Source: UBA660 sp046704245
GTDB lineage: Bacteria; Bacillota_I; Bacilli_A; RF39; UBA660
Direction of reading: 5' to 3'
Assembly (NCBI GenBank): GCA_046704245.1
Contig: JBJKSD010000001.1
Coordinates: 6,015-70,014, forward strand
Length of the DNA stretch: 64,000 nt
Translations under genes and position numbers: made by a program
The notes under the pieces: generated by a model
The model's database searches: none
The model's input: the letters and a program-made list of their open reading frames with translations, nothing else
Told to the model about the DNA's origin: nothing
Shown here: piece by piece, positions 1 through 8,086 of the stretch
Numbering within the stretch: position 1 is the stretch's first letter
Layout: each line of letters starts with the position of its first letter

Positions 1-2
1 CT

Positions 3-1169
3 AAACAAGATGAACCTAAACCTTCTGTTCTTAGTACATATCACCTAGCATTTAATTTTATTGGATATGTTAGTTTTTTTAATGCGCTTATCGCTCTCCA
101 TAAAAAGTGTAAAAATGATAAGAATATATTAAGATTTATGGAATTTGCAAACACTGTAATGCTCAAAGATTTTGCAATAATTATAAATGAAATTTATAAC
201 TATATAAAATCAGGAGCCCCTGATATCTTTAAAAAAATGTGTGATGAACAACCAAGATTAGTAGACTTTTTAAGTTTTATTAAAAAAATAAGAAACAATA
301 TGAAGTTTCTCCCAAAAAGAAAAACCATTAACGCAATCTTGAATTCATTGTCAAATAAATTTCCTAATAATTTTGGTATAAAAAACAAAAATGATATTGT
401 ATATCATTGTGGTTATTTTTTTGGAAACAATGTTGTGTTTGGTTCTAACTTATATTCTGAATATATATTTTTTGAACCTAAGAAAATTTGTACACAAAAA
501 GATGATTTGTTTCTTTTTACAAATGATATTTTTAAAAATATTCATATGTTATTTAAAGTTTTTGAAAAAGTTGTATTTAAAGATGATGTTAATATACCTA
601 AGATTATCGTTAGAAAAAGAAAAAGATTCTTCCAAATATACCAACAAACCACCAAATTTGATAAAATGGTGAGAAAAAGCAAGTATAATAAATACACTGT
701 CTTCATATTTATGTTAATTGTGGAGGAAATTTATAGTGCTAAAGTGTATTTTGAGTATATATTTGATATGGATAGTACGATTAAGGATAGTTACTTGTTG
801 TTTTTCTTCTCACAATATATTGCCATCAAATATGATCAAATTAGAGATGCTTTAGAATTGTTAGTTAGAGATGGTAACAAATTTGGTGTTGATTACATAA
901 GACTGAAAAAAGAAGTTGAAAAGCTAAATATATTTTCAGAAGATGTGAAATTATTTGTGGGAAAACTGCGAAACAGTCATCATTGTACTGAATTTTCAAA
1001 ATATATTTTAAATGGGGGACAAAATTTTATTAATCTCACTGAGCTATACTTAAGCATAGCTCAGCTAGAAAAATGGCCAGATGATTATATTATAATGTTA
1101 AATAAAATGAGATATGAACTTGATATAATATTAAAATTTTGTAGTAAAAATATAGGAATACACTATTGA
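3..1169 (+). CDS. Hypothetical protein, 5' end outside window
   Basis: The reading frame is open from base 3 with no stop, so the gene begins before the window; the first internal ATG (138) is probably not the start. At least 388 residues are visible. The product is Lys/Phe/Ile-rich, looks mostly helical and has no obvious signal peptide or membrane segment. Two Arg-Asn pairs stand in helical contexts (KIRNNMKF and KLRNSHHC), loosely like HEPN-type helices but without a clean R-x4-H motif. I do not recognise the family. It lies 113 bases before another unrecognised gene, and the two may form an accessory island. Confidence 0.7.
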   Translation, partial: KQDEPKPSVLSTYHLAFNFIGYVSFFNALIALHKKCKNDKNILRFMEFANTVMLKDFAIIINEIYNYIKSGAPDIFKKMCDEQPRLVDFLSFIKKIRNNMKFLPKRKTINAILNSLSNKFPNNFGIKNKNDIVYHCGYFFGNNVVFGSNLYSEYIFFEPKKICTQKDDLFLFTNDIFKNIHMLFKVFEKVVFKDDVNIPKIIVRKRKRFFQIYQQTTKFDKMVRKSKYNKYTVFIFMLIVEEIYSAKVYFEYIFDMDSTIKDSYLLFFFSQYIAIKYDQIRDALELLVRDGNKFGVDYIRLKKEVEKLNIFSEDVKLFVGKLRNSHHCTEFSKYILNGGQNFINLTELYLSIAQLEKWPDDYIIMLNKMRYELDIILKFCSKNIGIHY

Positions 1170-1282
1170 TTGTACGAAAAAAGAAAAACGATATTCTACC
1201 TATTTTTTACCTCATTTATCAATTGGATAAAAAATATGATTGTCGATGATATAATAATATTAAATGAACTGTAGGTGTATTT

Positions 1283-2014
1283 ATGTTTAAAGTAGAAAAA
1301 GTTTTAGATTTAAGTAATACTGAATTTGCAAAAGCATTTCAAGAATTAATTATAAAGTATTCTCATGAAAACATAGAACTTGACGACAACAAAAGAATGT
1401 TTACAAAAATACCTATACCTATAAATGATAAGATTGTAAAATATAAGATGAGTATTTTAACAAAATATGTTAGAAGTGAAAAATATTTAAATGAATGTAT
1501 TGAAATGGTAAATAAGTATGTTCAAGACCAGTCAGAAAACCCATCACTACATTATATTGAAAATATATATGAAATCATAAAACTACAAATTATATCTTCA
1601 AGAGAAGCGTGGGAGATTCTAAAATTATTAATAAATGAAAGGGTTAAAAATCATAAAGAATTAGCAAAATGGTGTAATGGGAAATATAAAAATTCCAATA
1701 AAATTCTTAAAGGATTGAAAAAGTTTTATGATATTAGAGGTGATATTGAGCATCCTAGCAAGAATATTTCAACAACAATATTACAAAAGATAGGAGATAA
1801 AGTAATGTATCCTACTGCTACGTTTAATAATGAAACACATAATCTTTTTGACCTAGCGGTAGAATGTTTAAATATCACTTTTTTAGCCCAAAGAATGTTT
1901 ATTGAACTTGGTTTTTATTATAGTAAATATGTATTTGCAATTTCAGAAGGCGGCTCTATTTTTATTAATCAAAATTTCGATTCCAAGAGTGATATGAATC
2001 ATAATGATAGCTAA
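1283..2014 (+). CDS. Hypothetical protein with HEPN-like R-x4-H motif
   Basis: 243 residues, mostly helical, with no membrane segment. Near residue 155 it reads FYDIRGDIEHP, which contains R-x4-H as in HEPN ribonuclease domains; the rest of the family signature cannot be confirmed by eye. The ATG follows TAGGTG (1272-1277), this genome's usual ribosome binding site, and a TATAAT box lies at 1250-1255. It stands alone before a hairpin terminator about 190 bases downstream. HEPN proteins often act in defence or RNA cleavage; here that is only an inference. Confidence 0.6.
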   Translation: MFKVEKVLDLSNTEFAKAFQELIIKYSHENIELDDNKRMFTKIPIPINDKIVKYKMSILTKYVRSEKYLNECIEMVNKYVQDQSENPSLHYIENIYEIIKLQIISSREAWEILKLLINERVKNHKELAKWCNGKYKNSNKILKGLKKFYDIRGDIEHPSKNISTTILQKIGDKVMYPTATFNNETHNLFDLAVECLNITFLAQRMFIELGFYYSKYVFAISEGGSIFINQNFDSKSDMNHNDS

Positions 2015-2200
2015 TAAATGGTGTTTTTATATTTTTTTATTCTGATACATTAAGTAAAAATTATATTTTTCATTTGAAATATGGTTTTGCATCTTGCGAA
2101 ACCAAAAACAAGTAAAAACAATAGATAATATTTAATAATAAACGCCTATAGAATAAAGTAAAAATAAATATTAGATAAAGAAAAAACTTCCCCTGAATTG

Positions 2201-2228
2201 AGTTCTTATAAGAGAACTCTATTTTTTT
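2201..2228 (+). terminator. Intrinsic terminator
   Basis: GAGTTCT and AGAACTC form a 7-bp stem with a 6-base loop, followed by a T-run. It lies between the HEPN-like gene and the next gene; the rest of 2015-2272 is AT-rich and shows no credible ORF. Confidence 0.7.
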
Positions 2229-2272
2229 GTTTAAAAAATAAAATATGGTAAACATTAATAACGAGGTGCTTT

Positions 2273-2845
2273 ATGACTAATAGATATCGTATATTACCAT
2301 TACTTATTATCCTTATTATTGGTGTTAGTATTAATATCTTTTATGTAAAAAAAGATGTTGTTATTGATGATACTGTATCTAAAATAATAAGTGATAAAGT
2401 ATTTAATTATTTAGATCGAGAGCTATTCTTTTTAGATAGACCTAGTGATTTTAATGATTTTTATCTATTATTTGATGATTATAAATTAAGTACTAAAAAT
2501 TTTATTAATGTTTTTCAACATTTTAGAGATGATCAATTAATAGTTAAAAGAATATATCCATATATTAATCCTATGTATGAAAATTATTTAAATGATTATA
2601 TAGGAGAGATAATATTTATAAATGAAGATTTAAAATCAGGGTTAAATAGTAAGCTTGAAAAATATATAAGTATTTTAGATAATTATGGTTTAGATGATGA
2701 GATAAACAAGGTTAATGTTTTTGGTGTTAATATTAGAGTAGTATTAATTAATACTTCTAATAAGAGTATGTATAATTTTTTAATTAATAATCCTAATATT
2801 AAGTTTAGTATGATGTTAGATGGACCTTTTTATAAAATAAAATAA
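2273..2845 (+). CDS. Membrane-anchored hypothetical protein
   Basis: 190 residues. A hydrophobic stretch at about residues 8-25 (LPLLIILIIGVSINIFYV) predicts a single N-terminal anchor, with an acidic, Tyr/Asn-rich domain outside. There is no lipobox. The start is supported by GAGGTG eight bases upstream. It ends in a hairpin shared with the convergent radical SAM gene. No family is recognised. Confidence 0.75.
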   Translation: MTNRYRILPLLIILIIGVSINIFYVKKDVVIDDTVSKIISDKVFNYLDRELFFLDRPSDFNDFYLLFDDYKLSTKNFINVFQHFRDDQLIVKRIYPYINPMYENYLNDYIGEIIFINEDLKSGLNSKLEKYISILDNYGLDDEINKVNVFGVNIRVVLINTSNKSMYNFLINNPNIKFSMMLDGPFYKIK

Positions 2846-2866
2846 CTACTTAGTAGTTATTTTTTA
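2841..2866. terminator. Bidirectional terminator
   Basis: AATAACTACT and AGTAGTTATT are exact reverse complements around one T, followed by a T-run on the plus strand. It serves the plus gene ending at 2845 and the minus gene ending at 2850. Confidence 0.8.
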
Positions 2867-3791
2867 TTCCTTGATAGCTATTTCTTCTTACCAATTCTTT
2901 ATCTATTTCATTTAATACTCCAAATTTTTTTATTAACCATTGTGGTTCTATTAAATCATCTGGTTTAGGATCACCAGTAAGACGATGAATTACTATTTCT
3001 TTAGGTAATAATTCTAATTGATTACATACAATATCGACATATTCTTCTTTGGTTAATACATGAAATGGTTCTTTTTTATATAAGGTTGCTAATTTAGTAT
3101 CTTTTAGAATATGTAACATATGAATTTTAATCCCTTGAATATCTAATCTAGCTAAATATTTTATTGTTTCTAGCATCATATCTTTCGTTTCATAAGGTAG
3201 ACCATTAATAATATGAACTACTACATGAATATTTCTTTTACGTAGTTTATTAACCATATCAGTAAAACATTCTAAAGTATGGCATCTATTTATTAATTTA
3301 GCAGTACTATCATGAATAGTCTGTAACCCTAATTCTACTATTAAAAAAGTTCTTTTATTTAATTCTTCTAGATAATCTAATACTTCTTCACTAATAGTAT
3401 CTGGTCTAGTAGCAATAGCTAAACCAATAACATTATCTAATTTTAATATGGGCTCATATTTTTGTTTTAATATGTCAATACTAGCATAAGTATTGCTATT
3501 AGCTTGAAAATATCCAATATATTTACTATTAGGCCACTTCTTATTTATTACATCTCTAACTTTATTAAATTGGGTTATTAGGTCATCATTTATATCTCCA
3601 GCATATTCTCCACCATGTAATTTAGAACAATAGATACATCCTCCTATACCTTTAGTACCATCAATATTAGGACAACTAAAACCAGCATTTAAACTTACTT
3701 TAAATACCTTAGATTGAAATTTATTTTGTAAGTAATAGTTAAATGTATGATAGCGTTTATTATCGTTAGAATAAGTAAATATATTATTCGT
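2850..3791 (-). CDS. Radical SAM protein, YhcC/YtqA family, non-canonical start
   Basis: The frame is open from the stop codon at 3804-3806 down to 2850 and encodes a TIGR01212-type radical SAM protein. It shows CPNIDGTKGIGGCIYC, the 4Fe-4S cysteine cluster of this family, then ATRPDT, ELGLQT and a C-terminal GDPKPDDLIEP. No ATG, GTG or TTG occurs in frame before Met at 3257, which is far inside the conserved domain. An excellent ribosome binding site, AAGGATGTG (3797-3805), is followed five bases later by an in-frame ACG at 3789-3791, so I place the start there (313 residues, normal family length). Alternatives are a base error in a true ATG or a one-base insertion just after the out-of-frame ATG at 3799-3801. 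The function of the family is not established. Confidence 0.8.
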   Translation of the reverse strand, partial: TNNIFTYSNDNKRYHTFNYYLQNKFQSKVFKVSLNAGFSCPNIDGTKGIGGCIYCSKLHGGEYAGDINDDLITQFNKVRDVINKKWPNSKYIGYFQANSNTYASIDILKQKYEPILKLDNVIGLAIATRPDTISEEVLDYLEELNKRTFLIVELGLQTIHDSTAKLINRCHTLECFTDMVNKLRKRNIHVVVHIINGLPYETKDMMLETIKYLARLDIQGIKIHMLHILKDTKLATLYKKEPFHVLTKEEYVDIVCNQLELLPKEIVIHRLTGDPKPDDLIEPQWLIKKFGVLNEIDKELVRRNSYQGIKNNY

Positions 3792-3838
3792 ATTAACACA
3801 TCCTTATATTGAGTATAGCATAGACCAAGGAGCTTAAG

Positions 3839-4966
3839 ATGAAATTATTTAATACTAATGAAAAAAAATATAATCTATTTATTATTTTATCTTCTTTTGC
3901 ATATGGTATGGCTGAAATATATGTACCTATTGTTTTATATAATAAAGATTATAGTTTAAAATATATCTTTATCTATTTTGCATTAAAATATGCTATCACT
4001 CTTGTTAATTTTACTTTTGTATTTAAATTAGGGCGGCTGATTAAATTTAGATGGATATTAGTTATTAGTGCTCTAACATTGGGTTTAAATTTTTATTTGT
4101 TATCGATTATTGATGGTTCATTATGGTTATTATTAATAACAGCTATTGTAGCTGCTATCTTTACCCAAACTTATTGGGTTAGCCGTCATTATTATGCTAT
4201 TGAAGTATTAGCTAAACAAAGGATGGCTCATGAAGTAGGTAATATTATTATTTTTTCCCAAATAGCTATTATTCCTAGTGCCTTTTTAGGAGCTTTAGCG
4301 ATTGAAAAATTTGGTTTAATAGGTTTAACCATTATTATTAGTGCTATTGTTTTAATTAGTTTAATACCAATCTTTTTTATTAATGAAAAAAAGGAATATC
4401 GTTCATTAAGTATTTTAGAAACTTTTAAATTGATACCTAAGAGTAGTATAGGAGTTATTATCTTAGATCAATTTCGTCTAGCTATTGTTACCCTTTTCCC
4501 CCTTTATATCTTTTGGTATATTGCTAATACTTATCGTTATATAGGTGAATTAAATATGGCTATTGGAATAGCATCTTCGTTATTTATCTATTTTTTTAGT
4601 CATCGAATGAGTGCTACTAAAAATGATTACTTACATCTATCAGTTTTCTTATTAGGGATCGTCTTCTTAATTAAATTAAATACTATTAGCGCTAAAATGA
4701 TGATGGTAGTAGCTATTCTTGAAGGATTATTTTCGAGAATGCAACTAACATCTTTTACTAAAAATTTATATGTGTTAGGTAAAAACTATGATGCATCATC
4801 TTATTTAATGGTCTATGAGATAGTTACTAATATAGCTAGTACTTTAATTTATATTGTGGGTTTATTATTCTTCTCATCTAATTTAAAGACTTTTTTATAT
4901 CTGATTATCTTTCTTTTTATGTTAACTATTTTTGTTAATTTTAAAGATCAGAAGGAGGATTTATAA
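3839..4966 (+). CDS. MFS-like multi-pass membrane transporter
   Basis: 375 residues with about ten to twelve hydrophobic segments spread evenly and a basic loop near the middle (NEKKEYRS), the pattern of a major facilitator protein. The substrate is unknown. The ATG follows CAAGGAG with good spacing. It is divergent from the radical SAM gene with a gap of only about 47 bases, so the two promoters must overlap. The assignment rests on topology and general composition rather than a specific motif. Confidence 0.65.
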   Translation: MKLFNTNEKKYNLFIILSSFAYGMAEIYVPIVLYNKDYSLKYIFIYFALKYAITLVNFTFVFKLGRLIKFRWILVISALTLGLNFYLLSIIDGSLWLLLITAIVAAIFTQTYWVSRHYYAIEVLAKQRMAHEVGNIIIFSQIAIIPSAFLGALAIEKFGLIGLTIIISAIVLISLIPIFFINEKKEYRSLSILETFKLIPKSSIGVIILDQFRLAIVTLFPLYIFWYIANTYRYIGELNMAIGIASSLFIYFFSHRMSATKNDYLHLSVFLLGIVFLIKLNTISAKMMMVVAILEGLFSRMQLTSFTKNLYVLGKNYDASSYLMVYEIVTNIASTLIYIVGLLFFSSNLKTFLYLIIFLFMLTIFVNFKDQKEDL

Positions 4967-4991
4967 TATTAGAAAGAAATATGATAAATAA

Positions 4992-5020
4992 TTGTTAATC
5001 ATTATTTTTTATGTTATGAT
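4992..5020 (+). promoter_or_regulatory. Sigma-A promoter for the glucosidase gene
   Basis: TTGTTA (4992-4997), 17-base spacer, TATGAT (5015-5020) with a TG extension before the -10 box. Confidence 0.75.
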
Positions 5021-5046
5021 ATATAAAGAATAATAGGGGTGATATT

Positions 5047-7467
5047 ATGTACAACTTAGGTCAACAATTCTTAGGTGATTATAATAATGCTAAGAGTAAA
5101 CCTAAAGCTATATTTCAAGGTAAGAAATATCGTATTACTATCTTATCAGATAGACTTATTCGCCTTGAATATAACCCTAAAGGGATATTTGAAGATAGAC
5201 CTACCCAGTTAGCGTTGTTTAGAAATTTTGATGTCCCTAATATGAATGTACGTCAAGATGATCATTTCTTAGAAATCACCACTAGTTATTTTAAGTTAGA
5301 ATATACTAAAGAAAAGCCCTACGATAGTGGGGCTGTATTTGCTGGTAATAACCTTCGTATATCATTATTAAATACTGATCGTATATGGTATTACCGCCAT
5401 CCTGAAATAAGAAATTATTTAGGTTCTCTTATATCATTAGATAATGTTGATAAAAAAGCCGAATTTAAAAAAGGCTTATATTCATCTGATGGTTTTGCTT
5501 CTATCGATGATTCTGATAATTATATTATTGGACAAGATGGAGTATTAATACCAAGAGAAAATGATAAGATTACTGATGTCTATGTTTTTATGTATCGTCG
5601 TGATTTTGGTTTATGTTTGATGGATTATTTTACTTTAACTGGTAAACCACCATTAATACCTAGATATGCTTTAGGTAACTGGTGGAGTAGAGATGTTAAA
5701 TATAGCGATGAAGATATTAAGATGTTAGTTGATACTTTTGCTCATAATAATTTACCTATTTCCGTTATCTTATTAGATAAGGATTGGCATATTAGAAATA
5801 GTGGTGAGTATAAAGATTTAGTAACGGGTTTTACATGGAATAAACAATTATTTCCGACTCCTTATGAAACCATTAATTATCTACATAGTAAAAAGATTAG
5901 AGTAGGTTTAAATATTAATCCTAAAGAAGGTATTTTCCCTCATGAAGATATGTTTTCTAAAGCTACTAGTTATTTAGAACATCAAGAAGGAAAACCTATT
6001 CCTTTTACCCCATTAAATCCTAAATTTTTAGATGTCTATTTAAAATTAATGATTCATCCTTTAGAGATGTTAGGTGTCGATTTATTCTGGATCGATTATG
6101 ATGATATTAAAAAATCATTATTACCATTATGGATCTTAAACCATTATCATTTCTGGGATATGGAAAGAACTGAAAATAAAAGAGGTATTATTTTATCTAG
6201 AAATGCTACTATAGCAGCTCATCGTTATCCTATTTTATATTCTGGTAATACTTTAGTAAGTTGGGATATCTTAAAATTATTACCTTATATTAATGCTAGT
6301 GCTGCTAATATAGGGGTATCATGGTGGAGTCACGATATCGGTGGTTTTCATGGCGGTATTGAAGATAGTGAACTATATATGCGTTATGTTCAATTAGGAG
6401 TTTTTAGTCCTATTATGCGTTTTCATGGTGCTAGAGGTAAATATTATAAAAGAGAACCTTGGTTATGGGATATGAAAACTTTAGAAGTAGTTAAGAATTA
6501 TATGAACTTAAGACATCGTTTAATTCCTTATCTATATGCTGAAGCATATCAATATTACCGAGTTGGTACTCCTTTAATTCAACCATTATATTATAAATAT
6601 CCAAAAGTATATGATGATCCATTTTATAAAAATGAATATTATTTAGGAACAGAACTATTAATAGCTCCTATTATCGATAAGAAAGATTTAGTTATGGATA
6701 GAGTTGTTCATCGTTTCTTCTTACCAGATGGTATTTGGTATGATTTTAAGACGGGTAAGAAATATCCAGGTAATAAACGTTATGTATCATTCTATAAAGA
6801 TGAAGATTATCCAGTCTTTGCTAAAGGTGGATCGATTATTCCTTTAGCTATTAATGCTAGTGATAATGATGTATCAGTACCCAAAGATTTAGAATTAAAT
6901 ATATTTCCTGGTCGATCAAATTTATATAAATTATATGAAGATGATGGTATTAGTACCCTATATAAACAAGGATATTATTTAATTACATCAATTGATTATA
7001 ATTATCGCGAAAGTAATTATACGTTAATTATTAGAGCTATTGAAGGTAAGAGTGGTATTATTCCTGAAAAAAGAAATTATCGGATTAAATTTAGAAATAC
7101 TAAACAAGCTGATGAAGTAATAGTTTACTTTAATGATGATAAGATTAACGCTAAATCATATGTCGATGGCCCTAATTTTGTTATTGAAGTAAATGATGTA
7201 CCTACTATTGGACAATTAACTATTAATTGTAAGGGTAAAGATATTGAAATTCATACCTTAAGATATATTAATGAAGAAATAGATAGTATTATCTCTGATT
7301 TATTAATTGAAACATCATTAAAAGAAGATATAGCTAGTATTTTATTTAGAGAAGACTATACTATTAAAAAGAAAAGAATCGAAATACGCAAATTAAGACG
7401 TAAAGGATTAAAACCTCTTTTCATTAAATTATTCTTGAAATTACTTGAATATATCGAGCAAATTTAA
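5047..7467 (+). CDS. Glycoside hydrolase family 31 (alpha-glucosidase-like)
   Basis: 806 residues. The order is an N-terminal beta-sandwich, a (beta/alpha)8 barrel and C-terminal beta domains, as in family 31. The nucleophile motif FWIDYDD is near residue 350 and the acid/base region WWSHDIGGFHGG near 430; RFHGARG follows. There is no signal peptide, so the enzyme is cytoplasmic and probably trims alpha-linked glucosides imported by transporters. The last 60 residues are basic and helical, beyond the usual end. It has its own promoter and follows a transporter gene, though a shared substrate is only a guess. Exact specificity cannot be read from the sequence. Confidence 0.9.
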   Translation: MYNLGQQFLGDYNNAKSKPKAIFQGKKYRITILSDRLIRLEYNPKGIFEDRPTQLALFRNFDVPNMNVRQDDHFLEITTSYFKLEYTKEKPYDSGAVFAGNNLRISLLNTDRIWYYRHPEIRNYLGSLISLDNVDKKAEFKKGLYSSDGFASIDDSDNYIIGQDGVLIPRENDKITDVYVFMYRRDFGLCLMDYFTLTGKPPLIPRYALGNWWSRDVKYSDEDIKMLVDTFAHNNLPISVILLDKDWHIRNSGEYKDLVTGFTWNKQLFPTPYETINYLHSKKIRVGLNINPKEGIFPHEDMFSKATSYLEHQEGKPIPFTPLNPKFLDVYLKLMIHPLEMLGVDLFWIDYDDIKKSLLPLWILNHYHFWDMERTENKRGIILSRNATIAAHRYPILYSGNTLVSWDILKLLPYINASAANIGVSWWSHDIGGFHGGIEDSELYMRYVQLGVFSPIMRFHGARGKYYKREPWLWDMKTLEVVKNYMNLRHRLIPYLYAEAYQYYRVGTPLIQPLYYKYPKVYDDPFYKNEYYLGTELLIAPIIDKKDLVMDRVVHRFFLPDGIWYDFKTGKKYPGNKRYVSFYKDEDYPVFAKGGSIIPLAINASDNDVSVPKDLELNIFPGRSNLYKLYEDDGISTLYKQGYYLITSIDYNYRESNYTLIIRAIEGKSGIIPEKRNYRIKFRNTKQADEVIVYFNDDKINAKSYVDGPNFVIEVNDVPTIGQLTINCKGKDIEIHTLRYINEEIDSIISDLLIETSLKEDIASILFREDYTIKKKRIEIRKLRRKGLKPLFIKLFLKLLEYIEQI

Positions 7468-7473
7468 TATACT
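7445..7473 (+). promoter_or_regulatory. Promoter for the leuS T-box transcript
   Basis: TTGAAT (7445-7450), 17-base spacer, TATACT (7468-7473). It overlaps the last codons of the GH31 gene, just before the T-box leader. Confidence 0.65.
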
Positions 7474-7496
7474 ATTGATATATTAAATATAAATAC

Positions 7497-7714
7497 TGCG
7501 AGAAAGAGAAGTAACAAAAATTATTAATCATAGCGATTTAGTGATTGGTGGAAACTAAAATTAATATTTTGTGAACTAGCTTTGGAGTATTATATATGAA
7601 CTAAAGTAGTATATGACGAGGGTATCGCGTTAAGATAATAAGAGCATAATAGCCATTATTATGAATTAAGGTGGTACCGCGTATTAACGTCCTTTAGTTT
7701 AGGACGTTTTTCTT
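7497..7714 (+). promoter_or_regulatory. T-box leader, leucine-type
   Basis: The conserved T-box AAGGTGGTACCGCG is at 7668-7681 and stem I elements precede it (AGAAGTAAC, GATTGGTGGAAACT, TGAA...TTTGGAG). By alignment with the tyrS leader the specifier codon is CTA (Leu), after TGAA near 7571-7579, in agreement with leuS downstream. Uncharged tRNA-Leu should pair with the T-box and block the terminator at 7687. Two genes are controlled: a small membrane protein and leuS. Confidence 0.92.
7687..7714 (+). terminator. T-box attenuator terminator
   Basis: ACGTCCT and AGGACGT form the stem, followed by TTTTTC. This is the regulated terminator of the leucine T-box. Confidence 0.88.
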
Positions 7715-7732
7715 TTAATAAGAGGTGTTAAT

Positions 7733-8086
7733 ATGGGATTTATCATTAACTTTATAGCCGTATTTATAATAATATATTTAGGATATTATTTCTTTATTGT
7801 TAGACATATTAAAGAATATAATATTAGAACTTGTCCTAAAGAAATATTATATATTATTAAAATATATAAATTAGATATAAATAAAATTAATTTTAAAAAG
7901 TTTTTGCGTTTAGTAACCATAACTAATTCATTAATTATGGCCCTAACAGTTACTGTTGTAACAGTCATTGATAATTTATATTTAAAATTAATATTAGGTT
8001 TTTTCTTATTAATGCCATTAATTATTTTTGGTTATAGTTTAATAGGACGATATTACCGAAGAAAAGGAATGATTAACAATGTATAA
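7733..8086 (+). CDS. Small membrane protein in the leuS T-box operon
   Basis: 117 residues with hydrophobic segments at about 3-23, 60-80 and 85-105, and basic stretches between. The ATG follows AGAGGTG. Its end overlaps the leuS start by 8 bases, so the two are probably translationally coupled and both are under tRNA-Leu control. No family is recognised. Position suggests a role linked to leucine supply or tRNA charging, but nothing in the sequence shows which. Confidence 0.8.
   Translation: MGFIINFIAVFIIIYLGYYFFIVRHIKEYNIRTCPKEILYIIKIYKLDINKINFKKFLRLVTITNSLIMALTVTVVTVIDNLYLKLILGFFLLMPLIIFGYSLIGRYYRRKGMINNV

Noticed and set aside
1223..1255. Complete sigma-A promoter for the gene at 1283
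   Set aside because: TTGGAT and TATAAT are 21 bases apart, too far for one promoter; only the -10 box is kept as a possibility.
2070..2255. 61-residue minus-strand ORF
   Set aside because: No ribosome binding site, AT-driven composition, and it covers a plus-strand terminator.
2850..3257. A 135-residue ORF starting at the internal Met at 3257
   Set aside because: It would start in the middle of the conserved radical SAM protein; the homologous frame continues upstream to about 3791 with the Cys cluster.
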